From Alphaproteobacteria bacterium (GTDB lineage: Bacteria > Pseudomonadota > Alphaproteobacteria > Rhodobacterales > Rhodobacteraceae), in NCBI GenBank assembly GCA_030429495.1, contig JAUIFH010000002.1:434001-498000 (forward strand): a stretch of DNA of 64,000 nucleotides, in the 5' to 3' direction. Of the stretch, positions 32,556 through 40,613 are shown one piece after another (the first letter of the stretch is position 1; every line of letters starts with the position of its first letter). A program made the translations under genes and the position numbers. The notes beneath the pieces were generated by a model, which did not search any database, was not told the origin of the DNA, and saw only the letters and a program-made list of their open reading frames with translations.

Positions 32556-33434
32556 TCAGACGGCGTCCACATCGGTGCCGACCTGCGCGATCCGCCTGAC
32601 GCCGGCGTGTTTTTGCAGCATTGATTTGCCTTGGCGCGACAACCCCGCCTCCTTGAGGATGAGCCAGCGGCGATAGTGCACGGTGAAGATCTCGCTGTCT
32701 TCCGGCAGCGCCTCTCCGCGCATCTTGCCGCCAAGGATGAAGTGCTGTTCATCCGGCATGATATGGGCAACCAGCCCCGCCTTTCGGATCGCCAGCGGTA
32801 GCGTCATCTGATCGAGATAGGGCCGCTTCTTGGGGATATGGTCGGCGGCGTCGATGGTCTGCGCGACATCCATCCATGTCTCGGAAAAGGTCTTACCATC
32901 CGGCCCCCGGTGCTTTTCGGGAAAGGTGAAGAAACCGGAGCTGTAATAGGGTATGCGCGGTTTGCCGCGCTTCTGGCGGGCCAGCATGATGCGCTCCTCT
33001 GGCAGCTCCATGCCGCACGCACCGTATATGTCGTCCCAGATCGACTGCGGCGCCCAGTTCATCGAGGCCGCCGGGGTCAGTGAGACCGCGCCGTCGCGGA
33101 TGATGTTCTCGATCCGGTTGGGACGGATGCAGAGAATGTCGGAATCCATGAAGCCGGAAAACTCGGTGTCACGCGGTTCCAGCGTGGCGAGGATCTTGTT
33201 CCCGTGCGGGTAGGCGGGGTCGAACCGCCCCTCGGCACGAAAAGTCCGCAGGCCGCAGTCCAGCCGGTGAAGGACGGTGACGACTTTCGGATCCACCTCG
33301 TCCCGGCGGTGTTCCGGACAATATCCCACCAGCGCGACTTCGCTGCCGAACTGTTCGCGGATCGATGCCGCGAGATAGCAGGCGAGCATCTGGTAGACGG
33401 GCGGCTCGACGATGAAGAAGAGTGTCAGGCTCAA
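32556..33434 (-). CDS. Nucleotide-diphospho-sugar transferase-like protein
   Basis: 292 residues. FFIVEPPVYQMLACYLAASI at the start, then KILATLEPRDTEFSGFMDSDILCI in which MDSDIL is a DXD-type metal/sugar site as in GT8-like folds; SSGFFTFPEKH and RRPYLDQMTLPLAIR-like segment (PYLDQMTLPLAIR) follow, the latter common in GT8-type enzymes. No signal peptide; the hydrophobic N-terminus is the first Rossmann strand. Single gene, convergent with the FkbM gene; its promoter should be in the 133 nt before the Rrf2 gene. Confidence 0.6.
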   Translation of the reverse strand: MSLTLFFIVEPPVYQMLACYLAASIREQFGSEVALVGYCPEHRRDEVDPKVVTVLHRLDCGLRTFRAEGRFDPAYPHGNKILATLEPRDTEFSGFMDSDILCIRPNRIENIIRDGAVSLTPAASMNWAPQSIWDDIYGACGMELPEERIMLARQKRGKPRIPYYSSGFFTFPEKHRGPDGKTFSETWMDVAQTIDAADHIPKKRPYLDQMTLPLAIRKAGLVAHIMPDEQHFILGGKMRGEALPEDSEIFTVHYRRWLILKEAGLSRQGKSMLQKHAGVRRIAQVGTDVDAV

Positions 33435-33567
33435 ACCGGCACGCGGGTCCTTGAAGCGGGATGGCCGGGGAGTATCGCCACGCGCACGGAGTGACGGACG
33501 GACATCTTTCCAACCACATACCGGGTTGCGAAGTTCCGGGTCAACATCGAAGGCCGCGCAGGTGGGT

Positions 33568-34041
33568 TCAGCCCGCGGCCTGCCGTGTGCAGGCGCCCTG
33601 AATATCCTCGCCGAGATGCAGCAATTCGTGCAGGCCGCAATTGCCTTTCACCAGATCGGCCAGCGTCACCATGTCCAACTCGTGGTAGAAGGCCTCGACC
33701 GCACGCGCGATGAAGCTCTTGAGGCGGCAGATCTCTGTCAGGGGGCAGGTGTTCGTCTCGATGTCGAAGCACTCGGCGAAGGGCGCGCCCGCCTCGAACA
33801 GGCGAAAGACCTTGCCGATGGAGACCCGCTCCGGCTCGGTCGCGAGGCGCAAGCCGCCGGCCCGGCCCCGGATCGTTTCGACAAAGCCGCTGGCCTGCAG
33901 CAGGTTGACGACCTGAAGCAGGTGATTGAGCGATGCATTGCAACGCTTCGCGATTTCCGATGTGCGTACGGTGCGGTCCCGGTTCACCGCGCAGAACATC
34001 AGGACGCGGGTTGCGAGGTTGGTTCGGGTCGTGAGCCGCAT
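33568..34041 (-). CDS. nsrR: Rrf2-family regulator, NsrR-like
   Basis: 157 residues. The winged-helix part starts MRLTTRTNLATRVLMFCA and includes EIAKRCNASLNHLLQVVNLLQ and VETIRGRAGGLRLA, close to NsrR. Three cysteines at 91, 99 and 105 (CFDIETNTCPLTEICRL) match NsrR-type Fe-S ligand spacing. NsrR senses nitric oxide through a [4Fe-4S] cluster. Position 8, an Asp cluster ligand in characterised NsrR proteins, is Asn here. Divergent from cydDC, so the likely target is the cytochrome bd genes, which confer NO tolerance. IscR is excluded by the cysteine spacing and gene context. Confidence 0.82.
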   Translation of the reverse strand: MRLTTRTNLATRVLMFCAVNRDRTVRTSEIAKRCNASLNHLLQVVNLLQASGFVETIRGRAGGLRLATEPERVSIGKVFRLFEAGAPFAECFDIETNTCPLTEICRLKSFIARAVEAFYHELDMVTLADLVKGNCGLHELLHLGEDIQGACTRQAAG

Positions 34042-34097
34042 TCAGGTGATGCTCCGGGAACGGGTTGTGCGTCTTTGTCACGGATCGGTTTGGCGGT

Positions 34098-34115
34098 AAC
34101 TGATCTAGATCAGTT
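34098..34115. promoter_or_regulatory. Perfect 18-bp palindrome, FNR/CRP-family type site
   Basis: AACTGATCTAGATCAGTT reads the same on both strands. The core TGAT-N4-ATCA matches FNR-type half-sites (TTGAT-N4-ATCAA) except for the outermost T/A. Its centre lies 66 nt from the nsrR ATG and 40 nt from the assigned cydD ATG. It shares the TGATCTAG core with the box before cydA. Confidence 0.75.
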
Positions 34116-34146
34116 TGAACGGCAGCCGGTGGCAATAAGTAGTATC

Positions 34147-35847
34147 ATGTCTACAAGTTTAGGCAAATCCGACCTGGAACGGAGTGGCAAGAGCCCCGCC
34201 GTGCCGGACGGTATGCCGGGATCGACGCTGCGGGACCTGGCGCGGCGCGAGGCGACACGTCTTCGCTACGCAAACGGGCTGTCGGTTGCCGCCGCGCTGA
34301 TCTGGCCGTTGCAGGCCGCGCTTGTCGCCTATGCGCTCGGAACGGTGCTTGAAGGCGGCGCTGCGCCGCTGCCGGTCGTCGTCGGCGGCTATCTGGCGCT
34401 TGGCATCCTTCGCGCGGTACTCGGCCATTCGGCTGACCGGAGTGCGCAGACTGCCGCGCAGCGGATCGTGGCCGACCTTCGGCACGAGATTCTCGCAGGC
34501 GAACAACACCGGCTCGCGCCCGGCGCGTTCGGAGGGGCGGGCGCCGTGGCCGCGCTGACGGTCGAGAAGCTCGACGTGCTCGTACCGTTCCTGACCCGCT
34601 TCGCGCCCGCGCGGGCCCGTGTTGCCGCGGTTCCGATCGTCATTCTTGCGCTGACCTTCTGGCTCTCCTGGGCGGCCGGGCTGGTGCTTCTGGTGACGGG
34701 CCCCCTGATCCCGGTTTTCATGGCGCTGGTCGGGCTTGCCGCGAAGGAGGCGAGCGCGCGGCAGATGGTGGAGATCGGAAGCCTCAACGACCTTCTGGTC
34801 GAACGTCTGTCGGCGCTGGTGGATATCCGCGTTCTTGGTGCTGCCGGGACCGTCGCGCAGGATTTCGTGCGAAGATCCGGGGATCTGCGGCAAAGAACGA
34901 TGGCGGTCCTCAGGCTCGCATTCCTGTCCTCGACGGTGCTGGAACTGTTTGCCGCGATCGGGGTCGCGATGGTGGCGGTCTACGTGGGTTTTTCGTTGCT
35001 AGGCCAACTGGGCTTCGGTGCATGGGGCAGTCCGCTTGCGCCCATGGCGGGGATTTTCATCCTGCTCCTCGCGCCGGACTACTACCAGCCGCTTCGCGAC
35101 CTGGCGGCGAGCTGGCATGACAAGGCTGCCGCCGATGCGGTTGCAGACGAAGTGGCGCGATGGCGTCAGGATCAGACGGATCTGTTGCCGGGGCAGGGCG
35201 CGCGCGTGGCGCCGCTTGCCGGACCGGCCTCCGTCAGTCTCGCCGGATGCCGGATGGCCGGCGGTGATCTGTTGCCCGATCTGACGATTTCCGAGGGCGA
35301 GGCCGTCGCCCTCGTCGGTCCCTCGGGTTCTGGGAAAACAACGCTCCTGCGTCTGATGGCCGGGCTTTCCTTGCCTTCGGAGGGAAAAGTCACCGTCGCC
35401 GGACAAGCGTTGACCGGCGAGAACGCCGACGCCTGGCGGGCGCGCCTGGGATGGATGCCGCAGGAGGCGCATTTCCTCTCGACAAGCCTTGCGGCGAACA
35501 TCCGCATGGGCCGACCCGGCGACATCCGGGGTGCTTTGACCACGGCAGCGGCCGTCGACATCGCCGAAGCATTGCCGCAGGGCCTCGTGACCCGGTTGGG
35601 CGAATCCGGCGGCGGGCTTTCGGGCGGCGAGGCGCGCCGGATGACACTCGCGCGGGCGATATTCAGTGCGCCGGACATCGTTCTTGCCGACGAGCCGACC
35701 GCGAACCTCGATGCCGCGACGGCGGGCGCGGTTACCGACGGATTGATCCGGCAAAGGCAGCGTGGTGCGACGCTGGTCGTGGCGACACACGACATGGGCT
35801 TGGCCGGGCGAATGGATCGCATCATCTATCTTGGGGGTGCCGGATGA
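34147..35847 (+). CDS. cydD: Glutathione/cysteine ABC exporter CydD, needed for cytochrome bd assembly
   Basis: ATG 34147 gives 566 residues; ATG 34213 is an alternative that would leave room for a leader after the palindrome. The N-terminal half is a six-helix ABC exporter membrane domain (about 30-310). The nucleotide-binding domain carries Walker A GPSGSGKTTLLRLMAGL, signature LSGGEARRMTLARA and Walker B IVLADEPTANLD with the switch His in ATHDMGL. CydDC heterodimers export thiols and are required for bd-oxidase haem assembly. Overlaps cydC by 4 nt. Confidence 0.92.
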   Translation: MSTSLGKSDLERSGKSPAVPDGMPGSTLRDLARREATRLRYANGLSVAAALIWPLQAALVAYALGTVLEGGAAPLPVVVGGYLALGILRAVLGHSADRSAQTAAQRIVADLRHEILAGEQHRLAPGAFGGAGAVAALTVEKLDVLVPFLTRFAPARARVAAVPIVILALTFWLSWAAGLVLLVTGPLIPVFMALVGLAAKEASARQMVEIGSLNDLLVERLSALVDIRVLGAAGTVAQDFVRRSGDLRQRTMAVLRLAFLSSTVLELFAAIGVAMVAVYVGFSLLGQLGFGAWGSPLAPMAGIFILLLAPDYYQPLRDLAASWHDKAAADAVADEVARWRQDQTDLLPGQGARVAPLAGPASVSLAGCRMAGGDLLPDLTISEGEAVALVGPSGSGKTTLLRLMAGLSLPSEGKVTVAGQALTGENADAWRARLGWMPQEAHFLSTSLAANIRMGRPGDIRGALTTAAAVDIAEALPQGLVTRLGESGGGLSGGEARRMTLARAIFSAPDIVLADEPTANLDAATAGAVTDGLIRQRQRGATLVVATHDMGLAGRMDRIIYLGGAG

Positions 35848-37487
35848 GGCCGCTTTCCCGGATACTGAGGCTGATGCTGCAGGATCAGAAGGCGGCGCTT
35901 CTGCGGGGCGCGGCGCTCGCGTTCGCGGTTCTGGTGATGGGCATCGCGCTTCTGGGCCTCTCCGGCTGGTTCATCACGGCCGCGGCAGCCGCAGGCCTCG
36001 CCGGGCTTGGCGCGGTGTTCGACGTGTTTCGGCCCTCGGCCTCGGTTCGGTTCCTCGCTTTGGGTCGGACGGCCGCGCGCTATGGTGAGCGGTTGCTGAC
36101 CCATGACGCGACCTTGCGGGCGCTTGAGACATTGCGGCTGCGTCTTCTGGAAGGTTTTCTTGCCGCGCCCCATGACAGGATGATCCGCATCCGTGGCAGC
36201 CGGGCGCTGAACCGGCTGACAGCGGATGTCGATGCGCTGGACGGCCTTCCACTGCGTCTTGTCCTGCCGCTGATGGCGGGCTTTGCCGCCCAGTTCGTCA
36301 CGTTCGCGGTTCTCTGGCGGCTGGTCGGCCTGTCCGTCGCGCTCTGGCTGTTCTGCGGATGGCTTGCTGCGGCTGCCGGGATCATGCTGCTGATTTCGCG
36401 GCGGGCATTGCCCCTGTCGCGACGGGCAGAGGCGGCGGCGCAGGCAATCCGCACCCGGATGATCGACATGATCCGCGCCCGGCCCGACCTTGCGGTCTAC
36501 GGGTTGCTGGCCGATCAGGCGGCATCCGTAGCGAATGCGCAGGAACGTCACCTCGGCATGCGGCTGGCGCTCGACCGGATCGACCGGCGGACGGGACTCG
36601 CGATTGGCGTTGCTTCGGCGGTGCTGTCGGCAGGCGCGCTGTGGATCGGTTTGGCCCTTGTCGAACAGGGGCGGATTGCGCCGGCTTTCGCGGCGCTCGG
36701 GTTCTTCGCCGCGCTTGCGCTGCTGGAGACCGTGGTGCCGATCCGTCGTGCACTTTCCGACCTCGGGCGAATGACGGACGCCGCGCGCCGCGTTGTCGGC
36801 GGCCTTCCTCCGGCACACCAGGGCGCTGCGCGCTGCGGGCATTTGACCGGGCAGGGCCTGCTGCTGTCGGATGTCGCCGTCGCCCGTCCGGGGGGCGGGG
36901 CGGGGATCGTCGCGGGCCTTTCGCTGGCCGTCGCGCCGGGAGAGACGGTCGCGCTGACCGGGCCGAGCGGGTCCGGGAAATCGGTCCTGCTTCTTGCTGC
37001 TGCCGGACTTCATCCTCTGAATGCGGGGCGGATTGTCGTCGGCGGGACGGATCTGAGCGACCTGCCGGAGCCGGAGCTGCGGGATCACCTCACGCTCGTG
37101 CCGCAACGCACGGCCCTGATGTCGGGCACTGTCGCGGAGGCGCTTCGGTTGGGCGCATCCGCCGCGTCAGAACAGGCATTGTGGGATGTGCTTGATGTCG
37201 TGCAGATGACCGCTGTCGTAAAGTCGCGCGGGGGTCTGGCTTTCCGGATCGGCGCACGTGGCGCCGGATTGTCGGGCGGCGAGGCCCGCCGCATCGCGTT
37301 GGCGCGCGCGTTGTTGCGCCACCCCGATATCCTTTTGCTCGACGAACCGACCGAAGGGCTGGACGAGGCGACAGCACATCGGGTTCTGGCGGGCTTGCGG
37401 GCGTATCTGCCCAAGGCCGCGATCCTCATGGCCTCACATCGGGAGGTCGAAACACGCGTGGCCCACCGTATTATTCCGTTACGATAA
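35844..37487 (+). CDS. cydC: Glutathione/cysteine ABC exporter CydC
   Basis: 547 residues from ATG 35844 in the cydD stop. The first membrane helices (LAFAVLVMGIALLGLSGWFI) and RFLALGRTAARYGERLLTHDA, a stretch typical of CydC, identify the partner. Nucleotide-binding domain: GPSGSGKSVLLLAAAGL, LSGGEARRIALARALL, ILLLDEPTEGLDE, with ASHREVE as the switch region. Forms the heterodimer with CydD in the inner membrane. Followed by 123 nt holding a second FNR-type box and the cydA leader. Confidence 0.92.
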   Translation: MRPLSRILRLMLQDQKAALLRGAALAFAVLVMGIALLGLSGWFITAAAAAGLAGLGAVFDVFRPSASVRFLALGRTAARYGERLLTHDATLRALETLRLRLLEGFLAAPHDRMIRIRGSRALNRLTADVDALDGLPLRLVLPLMAGFAAQFVTFAVLWRLVGLSVALWLFCGWLAAAAGIMLLISRRALPLSRRAEAAAQAIRTRMIDMIRARPDLAVYGLLADQAASVANAQERHLGMRLALDRIDRRTGLAIGVASAVLSAGALWIGLALVEQGRIAPAFAALGFFAALALLETVVPIRRALSDLGRMTDAARRVVGGLPPAHQGAARCGHLTGQGLLLSDVAVARPGGGAGIVAGLSLAVAPGETVALTGPSGSGKSVLLLAAAGLHPLNAGRIVVGGTDLSDLPEPELRDHLTLVPQRTALMSGTVAEALRLGASAASEQALWDVLDVVQMTAVVKSRGGLAFRIGARGAGLSGGEARRIALARALLRHPDILLLDEPTEGLDEATAHRVLAGLRAYLPKAAILMASHREVETRVAHRIIPLR

Positions 37488-37510
37488 CTTATATCGCAAA
37501 TACTTGTTTA

Positions 37511-37524
37511 TTGATCTAGGTCAA
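37511..37524 (+). promoter_or_regulatory. FNR/Dnr-type box before cydA
   Basis: TTGAT-CTAG-GTCAA fits the FNR/Dnr/NnrR consensus (TTGAT-N4-RTCAA). With its centre at 37517.5, a class II promoter would start near 37559, and a TACATG at 37548-37553 can serve as -10. That leaves about a 50-nt leader before cydA ATG 37611. Confidence 0.8.
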
Positions 37525-37610
37525 GGATGCCGCCGCCTGTCGGGGAATACATGCGGCGATAGGAATATGTAATGGGGGGAGGATCTCCCCCAAAGTCTGG
37601 AGCGCAAGAC

Positions 37611-39221
37611 ATGGAATTCGGGATCATCGAGTTGTCGCGCCTGCAATTCGCGATGACGGCCATGTACCACTTCCTTTTCGTGCCTTTGACCCTCGGCCTC
37701 TCGATCGTCGTCGCGATCATGGAGACCGTCTACGTCATGACCAACCGCCCGATCTGGCGGCAGATGACGAAGTTCTGGGGCACGTTGTTCGGTATCAACT
37801 TCGTCCTGGGTGTCGCCACCGGCATCACCATGGAGTTCCAGTTCGGAATGAACTGGAGTTACTACAGCCACTATGTCGGTGACATTTTCGGCGCGCCGCT
37901 TGCCATCGAGGGGCTGATGGCCTTCTTCCTCGAGGCGACGTTTGTCGGACTGTTCTTTTTCGGCTGGGACAAGCTCACCAAGGTTCAGCACCTCGTCGTG
38001 GCCTGGCTTGTCGCGATCGGCTCGAACTTCTCCGCGCTGTGGATCCTGATCGCGAACGGATGGATGCAGAATCCGGTCGGAGCCGAATTCAACCCTATGA
38101 CGATGCGGATGGAGATGACGGACTTCTTCGCGGTGCTTTTCAACGAGGTCGCGCAGGCGAAATTCGTCCACACGGTCAGTGCGGGCTATGTCACCGCATC
38201 GGTCTTCGTGATCGGCGTTTCGGCATGGTACATGCTGAAGGGCCGCCATACCGAATTGGCGCGTCGCTCCATCACCGTGGCAGCAGCCTTCGGACTCGCC
38301 TCGGCATTCTCGGTCGTGCTGCTCGGCGACGAAAGCGGCTATTCGGCTACTCACAGCCAGAAGATGAAGCTCGCCGCGATAGAAGCGATGTGGGAAACTG
38401 AGCCTGCCCCCGCGCCGTTCACGGCCTTCGGCTTCCCCGACCAGGAAGCGCGCGAAACCCACTATGCCATCCACATTCCCTTTGCGATGGGCCTGATCGG
38501 AACCCGGTCTCTCACGACCGAGATCCCCGGTATCGACGATCTGGTCGCGACGGCGGAGGACCGTATCCGTTCCGGCCTGATCGCCTATGACGCGCTGATC
38601 ACCGTGCGGGCGGAGCGCGAGGCGACCCCGCCCGAGGTAATGCAGACGTTCGAGGAGCATTCCGCCGATCTGGGCTTTGCCTTCCTTCTGAAGAAATACG
38701 TGGATGACCCGCGCACCGCGACCGAGGAACAGATCAAGGCGGCGTCGGAAGATACCGTCCCGACGGTCTGGCCGCTGTTCTGGGCCTTCCGGTTGATGGT
38801 CGCGCTCGGCTTCGGGTTCATCGTGACGATGGCCTACTTCTTCTGGCGCGCCTCGTTCCGCAACATGCGTTACCCGCGCTGGGCGCTGAAGCTGGCCGTG
38901 GTCATGGTCCCGGCGCCGTGGATCGCAGCCGAACTCGGCTGGTTCGTCGCCGAATTCGGCCGCCAGCCCTGGACGGTGGACGGTGTCCTGCCCACAGCGA
39001 TGTCAGCCAGCGCGCTGTCCGTCACCGAGCTGATGCTGACGCTCGCCGGCTTCGTCGCCTTCTACACGGTGCTGTTCATCATCGAGATGGGGCTGATGCT
39101 GAAATACATCCGCAAAGGCCCCTACATGGATGTTTCCGAAACCGAGGAATGGGTCCGCGCGCACAATGCGGCGCTGACCGGCGCGGCCCGGAACGGCACC
39201 CAAACCCAGCCTGCGGAGTGA
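37611..39221 (+). CDS. cydA: Cytochrome bd ubiquinol oxidase subunit I (long Q-loop)
   Basis: ATG 37611 with GGAG upstream, 536 residues. Inner-membrane quinol oxidase carrying haems b558, b595 and d. Visible hallmarks: LSRLQFAMTAMYHFLFVPLT (His ligand of the N-terminal helix), AIEGLMAFFLEATFVGLFFF (proton-path Glu), GDESGY at the start of the Q-loop, and GRQPWTVDGVLPT. The Q-loop is of the long, E. coli type (HSQKMKLAAIEAMWETEPAP, then IPFAMGLIGTRSL and IRSGLIAYDAL). Bd oxidases tolerate NO, sulfide and low oxygen, consistent with the NsrR-like and FNR-type control and the SQR downstream. Confidence 0.96.
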   Translation: MEFGIIELSRLQFAMTAMYHFLFVPLTLGLSIVVAIMETVYVMTNRPIWRQMTKFWGTLFGINFVLGVATGITMEFQFGMNWSYYSHYVGDIFGAPLAIEGLMAFFLEATFVGLFFFGWDKLTKVQHLVVAWLVAIGSNFSALWILIANGWMQNPVGAEFNPMTMRMEMTDFFAVLFNEVAQAKFVHTVSAGYVTASVFVIGVSAWYMLKGRHTELARRSITVAAAFGLASAFSVVLLGDESGYSATHSQKMKLAAIEAMWETEPAPAPFTAFGFPDQEARETHYAIHIPFAMGLIGTRSLTTEIPGIDDLVATAEDRIRSGLIAYDALITVRAEREATPPEVMQTFEEHSADLGFAFLLKKYVDDPRTATEEQIKAASEDTVPTVWPLFWAFRLMVALGFGFIVTMAYFFWRASFRNMRYPRWALKLAVVMVPAPWIAAELGWFVAEFGRQPWTVDGVLPTAMSASALSVTELMLTLAGFVAFYTVLFIIEMGLMLKYIRKGPYMDVSETEEWVRAHNAALTGAARNGTQTQPAE

Positions 39222-39226
39222 CTGAG

Positions 39227-40390
39227 ATGATCCTGCATGAACTTCTGAGCTACGAGACGCTGCGCGTCATCTGGTGGCTTCTTCTCGGTGTCCTGCTGAT
39301 CGGCTTCGCGCTGACCGACGGGTTCGACATGGGCGTCGGCGCGCTTCTGCCCTTCGTCGGCAAGACTGATGTGGAACGGCGCGTTGCGATAAACACGGTC
39401 GGGCCGGTCTGGGAAGGCAACCAAGTGTGGTTCATCCTCGGCGGTGGCGCGATCTTTGCCGCATGGCCACCGCTTTATGCGGTCAGCTTCTCGGGCTTTT
39501 ACCTCGCGATGTTCGTCGTGCTCGCGGCCTTCATCGTGCGCCCGGTCGCGTTCAAGTACCGCTCCAAGCGCGACGGTGCGAGCTGGCGCGCCGCCTGGGA
39601 CTGGGCGCTGTTCGCATCGGGCGCAGTGCCGGCGCTGCTGTTCGGCGTGGCGGTCGGCAACGTCATACAGGGCGTGCCCTTCCACCTGACCGACGACCTG
39701 CACACGATCTACGAAGGTGCGTGGTACACCAAGTTCTTCGGCCTGCTCGATCCATTCTCGATCCTCGCCGGCGTCGTGTCGCTTGCCATGCTGATCATGC
39801 ACGGCGCGGCATGGTTGACGGTCAAGACCGAGGGCGTCGTGCAGGGAAGTGCCCGCGCGATCGGATCGGTTGCGGCGCTGGTCGCGGTTGCGGCATATGC
39901 CCTCGCCGGGGTCTGGATGGCAGTCGGAATTGACGGTTTCCGGATTGTTGGCGACTACGCCACCGGCGGGCCGTCGAACCCACTGCACTTTGAGGTGGAG
40001 CGGACGGCGTCCTGGTTCGCGGCCTATGGTGAGCGGCCGTGGATCGCGATCGCGCCGGCGATGGGCATCCTCGGCGGTCTTCTGACCTTCGCGGGCCTGC
40101 GCGCCGGTCGCGAAGTTTCGACGCTCCTCTTCTCGAAGATGGCGATCCTCGGCGTGATCTCTTCGGTAGGGCTGACGATGTTTCCGTTCATCATGCCATC
40201 CTCGTCCGATCCGAAATCGTCGCTGACGGTGTGGAACGCCTCGTCCTCGCACCTGACGCTGTTCATCATGCTGGTCGTCACCGTGATCTTCATGCCTCTG
40301 ATCCTCGCCTACACCGCATGGGTCTACAAAGTGCTCTGGGGCAAGGTCACGGAAGCTGACGTCACCGAAAACTCCCATTCCGTCTACTGA
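39227..40390 (+). CDS. cydB: Cytochrome bd ubiquinol oxidase subunit II
   Basis: ATG 39227, 5 nt after the cydA stop; the frame is open upstream only as a shadow of cydA. 387 residues, about eight to nine helices. Family motifs: IWWLLLGVLLIGFALTDGFD, VGPVWEGNQVWFILGGGAIF and GNVIQGVPFHLTDD. Partner of CydA in the bd oxidase. Followed 13 nt later by the tiny cydX gene. Confidence 0.96.
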   Translation: MILHELLSYETLRVIWWLLLGVLLIGFALTDGFDMGVGALLPFVGKTDVERRVAINTVGPVWEGNQVWFILGGGAIFAAWPPLYAVSFSGFYLAMFVVLAAFIVRPVAFKYRSKRDGASWRAAWDWALFASGAVPALLFGVAVGNVIQGVPFHLTDDLHTIYEGAWYTKFFGLLDPFSILAGVVSLAMLIMHGAAWLTVKTEGVVQGSARAIGSVAALVAVAAYALAGVWMAVGIDGFRIVGDYATGGPSNPLHFEVERTASWFAAYGERPWIAIAPAMGILGGLLTFAGLRAGREVSTLLFSKMAILGVISSVGLTMFPFIMPSSSDPKSSLTVWNASSSHLTLFIMLVVTVIFMPLILAYTAWVYKVLWGKVTEADVTENSHSVY

Positions 40391-40403
40391 GGAGACTGTC
40401 ACG

Positions 40404-40544
40404 ATGTGGTACTTCGCCTGGATCCTCGGCCTTCCGCTGGCTGCCATTTTCGCTGTCGTGAACGCGATGTGGCTGGAGCTGAAGGAGGACGAACAGATCA
40501 TCGCCGGCGGCGGCAAAGCCGACGACAAGACGCCGCGATCCTGA
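40404..40544 (+). CDS. cydX: Cytochrome bd accessory subunit CydX
   Basis: 46-residue single-helix protein, easily missed because of its size. It starts MWYFAWILGLPLAAIF, matching the MWYFAWILG hallmark of CydX/YbgT proteins, followed by ELKEDE after the helix and a charged tail. GGAG lies upstream of ATG 40404. CydX stabilises the bd oxidase haem site. Completes a cydABX operon and is followed by a strong hairpin. Confidence 0.95.
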   Translation: MWYFAWILGLPLAAIFAVVNAMWLELKEDEQIIAGGGKADDKTPRS

Positions 40545-40553
40545 TCGCGCGAA

Positions 40554-40591
40554 GCCGGCGGCGGGGCATGCGTTCCCGCTCCGCCGCCGGC
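40554..40591 (+). terminator. Candidate terminator hairpin after cydX
   Basis: Arms GCCGGCGGCGG (40554-40564) and CCGCCGCCGGC (40581-40591), 11 bp perfect, 16-nt loop that can pair further (GG/CCC). No T-run. It separates cydABX from the TDT gene, perhaps attenuating rather than stopping read-through. Confidence 0.55.
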
Positions 40592-40613
40592 GATCTCTCA
40601 ACGAGGGTTTCCG

